Source: Desulfuromonadales bacterium (GTDB lineage Bacteria > Desulfobacterota > Desulfuromonadia > Desulfuromonadales > Geoalkalibacteraceae). From it: a stretch of DNA of 38,110 bases. Under the pieces are notes generated by a model. That model saw nothing but the letters and a program-made list of their open reading frames with translations, did not search any database and was not told where the DNA came from. Shown here in pieces: positions 33,385-38,110 of the stretch. The stretch spans positions 1-38,110 of the forward strand of contig JAGXHK010000077.1 of NCBI GenBank assembly GCA_024636255.1, read 5' to 3'. The stretch's first letter is position 1; each line of letters opens with the position of its first letter. The translations under genes were made by a program, and so were the position numbers.

Positions 33385-34422
33385 TCAGGGAAAGACCGGC
33401 AGGCCTGTCAATCCGAGCGCTTCCTCGAAGCCGAGCATCAGGTTCATATTCTGCACCGCCTGCCCTGCTGCACCCTTGACAAGGTTGTCGATGGAGGCGC
33501 ACACAACGACCCGCTGCGAGCGTAGATCGCTCACCACGTTCAGATCGCAGAAATTGCTTCCCCGCACCCTGGCAATATCGGGCATGACCCCTTCCCCCAG
33601 CAAGCGCACGAAAAATTCGCCGCTGTAGGCTTCGCGATAAACTTCACGCAGATCGCTGGTGGACATGTCCGACTTCAGGCCAGCGTAACAGGTCGCAAGA
33701 ATCCCCCGACTTACGGGGAGCAAGTGGGGAGTAAACGTCACCCTTACCGATTCCGCGGCAACCTCGGAGAGCGTCTGCTCAATCTCCGGTGTATGCCGAT
33801 GAGCGCCGACTCCGTAGGCTTTAAATCCTTCATTCACTTCACAGAAAAGGCTGCCGACCTTGGCTGAACGCCCGGCGCCGCTGGTCCCGGATTTACAATC
33901 GGCAATCAGGCTGTGCCGGTCGACAAGGTCGTGGCGGAGAAGCGGGCCCATGGCCAGCGCGACGCTGGTGGGATAACATCCCGGATTGGCCACCAGACGG
34001 GCTTCACGGATTTTCTCCCGGTAGAATTCAGGCAGCCCGTAGGCGGCTTCCCCGAGCAGCTCAGGACTGGTATGCTCCTGATACCAGTGGCTGTAAACGT
34101 TCACATCGCGCAGGCGATAATCCGCCGAAAGATCAACGACCCTCTTTCCGGCTTCGAGCAGCGGGGGCACCACATCCATGGCGGTCTTGTGCGGCAGGGC
34201 AGTGAAGAACAGGTCGGCCTTCCCTGCAACCAGACCCGGGTCGACAGGATCGCAGATAAGATTGACCTGCTCGGCCAGGGACGGAAAAACCGCCGAGATC
34301 TCTTCGCCGACGTTCTGCCGGGATGTCACGCACGCAAGCTCAACAGAGGGATGGCTGTGCAACAGGCGAATGAGTTCGACGCCGGTATAACCGCTGGCAC
34401 CGACAACCGCGACCCTGATCAT
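33385..34422 (-). CDS. argC: N-acetyl-gamma-glutamyl-phosphate reductase
   Basis: NADPH-dependent third step of arginine synthesis, 345 residues. The N-terminal Rossmann motif is [18 protein letters not shown]; the catalytic cysteine is in [33 protein letters not shown] and [13 protein letters not shown] are further family blocks, the last holding the catalytic histidine region. ATG 34422 has AAGGAG 7 bases upstream; a frame running on to 34503 adds 27 residues with no match to the family. No other arginine gene is in the window. A leader with a terminator-like hairpin (34491-34511) precedes it. Confidence 0.96.
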   Translation of the reverse strand: MIRVAVVGASGYTGVELIRLLHSHPSVELACVTSRQNVGEEISAVFPSLAEQVNLICDPVDPGLVAGKADLFFTALPHKTAMDVVPPLLEAGKRVVDLSADYRLRDVNVYSHWYQEHTSPELLGEAAYGLPEFYREKIREARLVANPGCYPTSVALAMGPLLRHDLVDRHSLIADCKSGTSGAGRSAKVGSLFCEVNEGFKAYGVGAHRHTPEIEQTLSEVAAESVRVTFTPHLLPVSRGILATCYAGLKSDMSTSDLREVYREAYSGEFFVRLLGEGVMPDIARVRGSNFCDLNVVSDLRSQRVVVCASIDNLVKGAAGQAVQNMNLMLGFEEALGLTGLPVFP

Positions 34423-34490
34423 GGTGAAACTCCTTGGCGGCATAAGAGCCGCAGGCGAGCGTCCTGCCGGACTTTGCATGCACCTTCTGT

Positions 34491-34511
34491 AAAAAACCGG
34501 CAAAACCGGTT
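34491..34511 (-). terminator. Terminator-like hairpin in the leader of argC
   Basis: On the minus strand AACCGG and CCGGTT form a 6-bp stem with loop TTTTG, followed by four more T's. It lies about 70 bases before the argC start and roughly 85 bases after the rpsI terminator. It could be a second terminator for the ribosomal-protein operon or an attenuator for argC; no leader peptide was found. Confidence 0.45.
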
Positions 34512-34596
34512 ATATTCATGCAGCATTTAGCTGAATAGACCCGCTAATCGCTCTCTGATTTTATAAATTTTGTTCTCGGCATGACTTCGGATAAAG

Positions 34597-34627
34597 AAAA
34601 AGGGAAACCTTTGCGGCTTCCCTTTTT
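34597..34627 (-). terminator. Intrinsic terminator of the rplM-rpsI operon
   Basis: On the minus strand GGGAAGCC and GGTTTCCC pair around a short loop, with A-rich upstream and a TTTTTCTTT tail downstream. It starts about 25 bases after the rpsI stop. Confidence 0.8.
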
Positions 34628-34652
34628 TTCTCTTCTATCGTCCGGCAGAGGA

Positions 34653-35045
34653 TTAGCGCTTCGAGAACTGGAAGCTCCTGCGTGCGCCGCGCTGGCCGTA
34701 TTTTTTACGCTCTTTTACGCGGGAGTCCCGGGTAATAAAGCCGGCTCGCTTGAGCACCGGACGCAACTGAACATCCGCCTGCAGAAGGGCCTTGGTGATG
34801 CCGTGCTTGATGGCCCCCGCCTGGCCGGAGGGCCCACCGCCGTCGACATTGACGAAAATGTCGAATTTACCGACATTGTCGGTCAACTCGAGAGGCTGCA
34901 TGACCACCATTTTGGAGGTCTCGCGGCCAAAGTAATCATTCAGGGATTTCTTGTTGACCGTGATGTTTCCCTGCCCCGGAGTAATCCGTACGCGGGCCAC
35001 CGAGGTCTTTCTCTTGCCGGTTGCTGAAATCATCTGCTCAGCCAT
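34653..35045 (-). CDS. rpsI: 30S ribosomal protein S9
   Basis: Ribosomal protein S9, 130 residues. It starts [20 protein letters not shown] and carries [20 protein letters not shown] and [20 protein letters not shown], the conserved core and C-terminal arm. The tail ends in FSKR, whose final Lys-Arg reaches the decoding site in known ribosomes. It lies about 27 bases after rplM and before the terminator at 34597-34627, the classical rplM-rpsI pair. Confidence 0.98.
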   Translation of the reverse strand: MAEQMISATGKRKTSVARVRITPGQGNITVNKKSLNDYFGRETSKMVVMQPLELTDNVGKFDIFVNVDGGGPSGQAGAIKHGITKALLQADVQLRPVLKRAGFITRDSRVKERKKYGQRGARRSFQFSKR

Positions 35046-35072
35046 CGATGTCTCCTGGCTCCTGTATATGCG

Positions 35073-35501
35073 TTAAATCGAAAGTTCTTTAGGCTGCTGG
35101 GCGGCGTGGGGATGCTCGTCTCCGACATAGACCTTAAGCTTCTTGAACATCTTGCGGCCAAGCTTGTTTTTGGGAAGCATTCCCTTGACCGCTTTCTTGA
35201 TCAATTCGTCGGGCTTTTTCTCGAGCATCTGTTGCGCGTTGATCGAGCGGATACCGCCGGGGTATCCGGTGTGACGATGGTACATCTTGTCCATCATCTT
35301 GTTTCCGGTCAGCCTGATCTTTTCCGCATTGATGACAATAACGAAATCACCGGCATCAACACTGGGCGTATAGATCGCCTTGTGCTTGCCGCGCAACACG
35401 CGGGCAATTTCAGTAGAGGCACGACCCAGGACAAGTTCCTTTGCGTCCAGGACATACCAATTCTTTTTAACTTCGGGTTCTTTGGCGATCTGGGTGCTCA
35501 T
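35073..35501 (-). CDS. rplM: 50S ribosomal protein L13
   Basis: Ribosomal protein L13, 142 residues, a normal length. Blocks include [59 protein letters not shown] and [20 protein letters not shown] with [14 protein letters not shown] at the end. GGAGAGG precedes the ATG by about 6 bases. It heads the rplM-rpsI operon; a consensus-like promoter lies at 35558-35586. Confidence 0.98.
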   Translation of the reverse strand: MSTQIAKEPEVKKNWYVLDAKELVLGRASTEIARVLRGKHKAIYTPSVDAGDFVIVINAEKIRLTGNKMMDKMYHRHTGYPGGIRSINAQQMLEKKPDELIKKAVKGMLPKNKLGRKMFKKLKVYVGDEHPHAAQQPKELSI

Positions 35502-35557
35502 TTATATCCTCTCCAACGAAATTCCGTGATGAATGTACGGGGCTCACAGAAATTGAG

Positions 35558-35586
35558 AACTTATCCGAAACCTTCGGGCATGTCAA
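35558..35586 (-). promoter_or_regulatory. Sigma70-type promoter for rplM-rpsI
   Basis: On the minus strand a perfect -35 TTGACA (35586-35581) is separated by 17 bases from TAAGTT (35563-35558). The start site would fall near 35551, about 50 bases before the ATG. This is one of the best promoter matches in the window, as expected for a ribosomal protein operon. The rest of the gap to 35700 shows no other clear signal. Confidence 0.65.
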
Positions 35587-35700
35587 GACAAATCCCCCGG
35601 AAAAAATTATTCCGAATGGGACCCATCACGATGGTTGATGATCGTGGCGTGTGATAGCATGCTTTGCATGTCGATACCAAGTTTTTTTTGATAATCAGGA

Positions 35701-36156
35701 CTAAAGGATATGCGGTTTGATGCACAGGACCGGACAGGATGCATGCTGAACGACCCGTTCTGCCGTACTGCCGATGAGCAGGTGGGACAATCCGGAACGA
35801 CCATGCGTGCCGATCGTGATCAGTCCGATACTCTGCTGGTCGGCAAAGCGGCAGATCTCCTTGAAAGGGATGCCCGCAGCCACCTGATATTTGACTGGAA
35901 GATCGGGGGCCTTCTCCTGGCGCTGACGCACTTCGCGCTCGAATTCGGCCATCGCTTCGCTGCTCTGCCGCTCAAGATCTGTACGCGGCATTCCGCCCAG
36001 GTCGCTGAAATAATCCAGATCGCCGGTGACCACGACATAGAGCAGGTAGAGCTCCACATCGAAGTGCTCCCGCAGCCCCATGGCGAAGTCAAACGTCTCC
36101 CAGCTATAGCGGGAGAAATCGATAGGCACTAGGACTTTACAGTGTTTTTTCATCAT
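35701..36156 (-). CDS. Universal stress protein (UspA family)
   Basis: A 151-residue single Usp domain. VLVPIDFSRYSWETFDFA is the N-terminal signature, and GTHGRSGLSHLLIGSTAERV is the ATP-binding G2xG9xG(S/T) motif near residues 117-137, so it belongs to the ATP-binding group. The C-terminal strand is CPVLCIKP. A start one codon later (ATG 36153) is equally possible. It lies 73 bases downstream of truA on the same strand, with no strong terminator seen between them, so it may be cotranscribed with truA. The stress or ligand sensed is unknown. Confidence 0.92.
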   Translation of the reverse strand: MMKKHCKVLVPIDFSRYSWETFDFAMGLREHFDVELYLLYVVVTGDLDYFSDLGGMPRTDLERQSSEAMAEFEREVRQRQEKAPDLPVKYQVAAGIPFKEICRFADQQSIGLITIGTHGRSGLSHLLIGSTAERVVQHASCPVLCIKPHIL

Positions 36157-36229
36157 CTCACAGGTTCCGTTTCGGGTAACTTGGGAGACTATATCCCGCC
36201 CTATCGGTTTTGCAACTCCATCGGGGCCT

Positions 36230-36970
36230 TCAGTACCAAACCTCCATCAGACACAGGCCCTGCGGCGGCGCGGTGCGACCGGCCCGGCCCGCTCCCAAAT
36301 CGCCCCGCAGCAGTAAATTGACATCACGCGGCTTTTTTTTCCCAAGGCCGACCTCCACCAGAGTTCCGACCATCACCCGAACCATGTTCTTGAGAAAACC
36401 CGCGCCGCGCACATCGACATGAAGAAAATCCCCCTCCTGAGAAAGCGTGACGGAAAAGATTTTGCGCTCGGTTGTCAGAGCCGCACAGCCGCTGGTGCGA
36501 AAGGCAGAGAAGTCGTGATGCCCGACAAAAAAGACGGCCGCTTCAGCCATGGCAGGAAGGCTCAAAGGGGCTCGGATATGCCAGGAGGTGCGCGCCGCGA
36601 GAGGAGAGCGGACTTTAGAGCGATACAGGGTATAACGATACCACTTGCCCTTTGCATCGAAGCGCACATTGAAATTTTCGTCAACCTCCCTGACCTCGCG
36701 CACCGCGACATCCGGCGGGAGCAGACCGTTCAGGCCCTCACGGTAGGCTTTCAGGGGAAGCTGACGCGGACTGCGCAGTTGGGCGGCCATGCCGCGGGCG
36801 TGAACCCCGGCATCCGTACGACCGGATGATGTCACCCGGACCGCCTCTCCCAGCAGTCGGGCCAGAGCATCCTCCACCACGTCCTGCACGCTGACTCCGT
36901 TGGGCTGTACCTGCCAGCCGACAAAACGCGTCCCGTCGTATTCAATGATCAGGCAAATATTTTGCGTCAT
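36230..36970 (-). CDS. truA: tRNA pseudouridine synthase A
   Basis: Makes pseudouridine at positions 38-40 of tRNA anticodon arms, 246 residues. The catalytic block SSGRTDAGVHARG has the nucleophile Asp53; IIEYDGTRFVGWQVQPN is the family's N-terminal motif. The later part holds FRTSGC and a FLKNMVRVMVGTLVEVG block typical of TruA. The start codon lies immediately after the ecfT stop, so the two are probably translated as a coupled pair. Confidence 0.96.
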   Translation of the reverse strand: MTQNICLIIEYDGTRFVGWQVQPNGVSVQDVVEDALARLLGEAVRVTSSGRTDAGVHARGMAAQLRSPRQLPLKAYREGLNGLLPPDVAVREVREVDENFNVRFDAKGKWYRYTLYRSKVRSPLAARTSWHIRAPLSLPAMAEAAVFFVGHHDFSAFRTSGCAALTTERKIFSVTLSQEGDFLHVDVRGAGFLKNMVRVMVGTLVEVGLGKKKPRDVNLLLRGDLGAGRAGRTAPPQGLCLMEVWY

Positions 36971-37744
36971 CTAGATTAACCAGACCAGCAACGCGACCCA
37001 GAGCACGGCCCCTCCGATGAGAACGAACCCAAGCGCAAGGCTACCCTGCTCATGCGCAGTTTCAGGAGTTATGATCTCTTTTCCCAGCGCCAAACTTTGG
37101 GCCAACTGATCGGCCCGATCGACCATACCCAGAATCACCGGGGTGAGCAGATCGCGAAGAGATATACCCCAGCGCAGCAGGGAAATTGTCTTCTGGCGCC
37201 TCCTTCCCGCTCCGGCAGCGATCAGTTCTTCACGCAGGAGGGGAATGAAATGCAGAGTCAAAAAGAGAATTTCGGCGATGCGCTGTGCCGGCAGACCGAG
37301 GCGCCCGAGAGGGGCCAGCAATGACCCGATTCCGGCGGCAAGCGCCCAGGCGGACGAGGTCAGCGTCAACATGGAGGAAAAGATCACCGCAAGAGAAAGC
37401 CGCATAACAACCGTTAGGCCGTGCAGCAGGCCGTCGCGCGAAAAAAATTCCAGGCCCCAGAGCGTATGTCCCGGCGAAAGCAGTGTATGCAGAAGAACCG
37501 TAAATAGAAACAACCAGCGGAAAACCCACAGACCCCGCCACCAGATACGCGGCGAAACCCCCGACATCGCAATAAGAATGCCGCTGAGCAGCCCGAGGCC
37601 GGCGAGCTGGGCAGGCTTGGGCAGAGCGAATGCCGCAGTGACCAATACCGCCAGAACCAGCAGTTTACAGCGCACATCGGTGCGGTGCAGCAGAGAACGT
37701 CCGGCGACAAAACGCCCGATAGTCAGATCATCGATCAGGGACAT
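36971..37744 (-). CDS. Energy-coupling factor transporter transmembrane protein (EcfT/CbiQ family)
   Basis: A 257-residue membrane protein from ATG 37744, with about five helices and the EcfT N-terminal pattern LTIGRFVAGRSLLHRTDVRCKLL. The cytoplasmic segment RIAEILFLTLHFIPLLREEL and the basic AGAGRRR block resemble the coupling helices that contact the EcfA ATPases. In ECF importers EcfT joins a substrate-binding S component to a pair of ATPases, but neither is encoded in this window. GTG 37756 is an alternative start; neither has a Shine-Dalgarno. The gene lies between asd and truA. The substrate is unknown. Confidence 0.85.
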   Translation of the reverse strand: MSLIDDLTIGRFVAGRSLLHRTDVRCKLLVLAVLVTAAFALPKPAQLAGLGLLSGILIAMSGVSPRIWWRGLWVFRWLFLFTVLLHTLLSPGHTLWGLEFFSRDGLLHGLTVVMRLSLAVIFSSMLTLTSSAWALAAGIGSLLAPLGRLGLPAQRIAEILFLTLHFIPLLREELIAAGAGRRRQKTISLLRWGISLRDLLTPVILGMVDRADQLAQSLALGKEIITPETAHEQGSLALGFVLIGGAVLWVALLVWLI

Positions 37745-37757
37745 GAGCGAATGCACG

Positions 37758-37783
37758 AAAAGGGAGCCACCCGGCTCCCTTTT
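37758..37783. terminator. Intrinsic terminator after asd, just before ecfT
   Basis: A perfect 11-bp stem, AAAAGGGAGCC and GGCTCCCTTTT, with a 4-base loop. On the minus strand the T-run is at the foot of the stem; on the plus strand another T follows. It ends 13 bases before ATG 37744 of ecfT. Confidence 0.75.
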
Positions 37784-37810
37784 TGTAGACTGTTGCGGCT
37801 TGCATCGAAT

Positions 37811-38110
37811 TTAGGTAATTTGATCTGCCAGCTGACGGGCAATCTGCACCGCATTCAACGCCGCCCCTTTTCGGATGTTATCAACCACAACCCAGAGATT
37901 AAGTCCGTGCTCGAGAGATGCGTCCTCGCGGATGCGACCGATCAGGACCTTGTCTTGCCCGGCGGCATCAACGGGATGCGGCCAGATATCGGCCGCGGGG
38001 TCGTCGATGATTTCCACCTCGGGGACCGCTGCAAGAATTTCGCGGGCCCTGCTGGCGGAAATTCGGGTATGGGTTTCGACGTTAACCGACAGGCTGTCCC
38101 CGTAAAATAC
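37811..38110 (-). CDS. asd: Aspartate-semialdehyde dehydrogenase (C-terminal part)
   Basis: The last 99 residues of the enzyme that reduces aspartyl phosphate to aspartate semialdehyde, feeding lysine, threonine, methionine and diaminopimelate synthesis. The frame is open to the window's right edge, so the gene is cut there, not broken. Matches to the family are VFYGDSLSVNVETHTRIS, DAAGQDKVLIGRIRED, and the C-terminal GLNLWVVVDNIRKGAALNA. These are the NADP/substrate-binding and dimerisation parts. The catalytic cysteine lies beyond the edge. It is followed by the terminator at 37758-37783. Confidence 0.95.
   Translation of the reverse strand, partial: VFYGDSLSVNVETHTRISASRAREILAAVPEVEIIDDPAADIWPHPVDAAGQDKVLIGRIREDASLEHGLNLWVVVDNIRKGAALNAVQIARQLADQIT

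Noticed and set aside
34423-34503. An N-terminal extension of ArgC
   Set aside because: AAGGAG lies right before ATG 34422, and the Rossmann motif starts there as in other ArgC proteins.
34423-34560. An ArgR operator upstream of argC
   Set aside because: Only a single TGAAT-like half is present, with no clear palindrome.
35620-35680. Short repeats (CACGAT/ATCGTG and GCATGC-like) near the end of the stress protein gene
   Set aside because: They are short, lack a T-run, and give no clear hairpin that would act as a terminator.

Overview
The window is a 38 kb piece of bacterial chromosome, dense with housekeeping genes and moderately GC-rich. No rRNA, tRNA, CRISPR array, insertion sequence or phage gene was seen. 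The gene neighbourhoods (pheA-tyrA-aroA-cmk-ispH-rpsA-sppA-ihfB; queA-tgt-yajC-secD-secF; rplM-rpsI; asd-ecfT-truA) and protein sequences look like a Desulfuromonadales/Geobacter-type deltaproteobacterium (Desulfobacterota). That placement is an inference from gene order and protein character, not from a marker tree.

Layout, left to right. (1) 1-5333, minus: an operon led by a TPR lipoprotein, then a LolB/DUF4292-like lipoprotein, an Opp/Dpp-type peptide-binding lipoprotein and two permeases (the second cut by the window edge). A good sigma70-type promoter lies at 5389-5418. (2) 5507-11441, plus: a divergently promoted signalling block. It holds an APH-like/P-loop kinase fusion, an 80-residue two-helix membrane protein, a 1069-residue chimera of SLC5 transporter, STAC-like linker, GAF and SpoIIE phosphatase, then a STAS anti-sigma antagonist and an RsbW-type kinase. 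Together the last three genes can form a complete partner-switching circuit headed by a transporter-like sensor; this is the most unusual content here. (3) 11445-13810, minus: rluD-like pseudouridine synthase, lgt and a HAD phosphatase. (4) 13811-14219: a 409-bp gene-free gap with a promoter-like site and a strong terminator on the plus strand, possibly an orphan small RNA. (5) 14220-22642, minus: aromatic amino acid genes pheA-tyrA-aroA, then cmk, ispH, rpsA, sppA, ihfB and a hotdog thioesterase. A divergent aminotransferase sits at 22793-23983. (6) 24058-32451, minus: queA-tgt-yajC-secD-secF-TPR, a terminator, then a beta-helix lipoprotein and recJ. (7) 32758-33330, plus: an exported SH3-domain protein with an operator-like dyad over its candidate promoter. 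(8) 33385-38110, minus: argC, rpsI, rplM, a universal stress protein, truA, ecfT and the 3' end of asd.

The genes serve peptide import, envelope lipoproteins and Sec export, phenylalanine/tyrosine synthesis, isoprenoid and nucleotide metabolism, translation and RNA modification. The one clearly regulatory island is 5507-11441. A recurring local oddity is an intrinsic-terminator-like hairpin placed directly before a start codon with little or no Shine-Dalgarno sequence; it occurs at sppA, the beta-helix lipoprotein and ecfT. Many start codons were moved inward from the longest open frame because a lipobox, a strong Shine-Dalgarno or family length supports the internal start.
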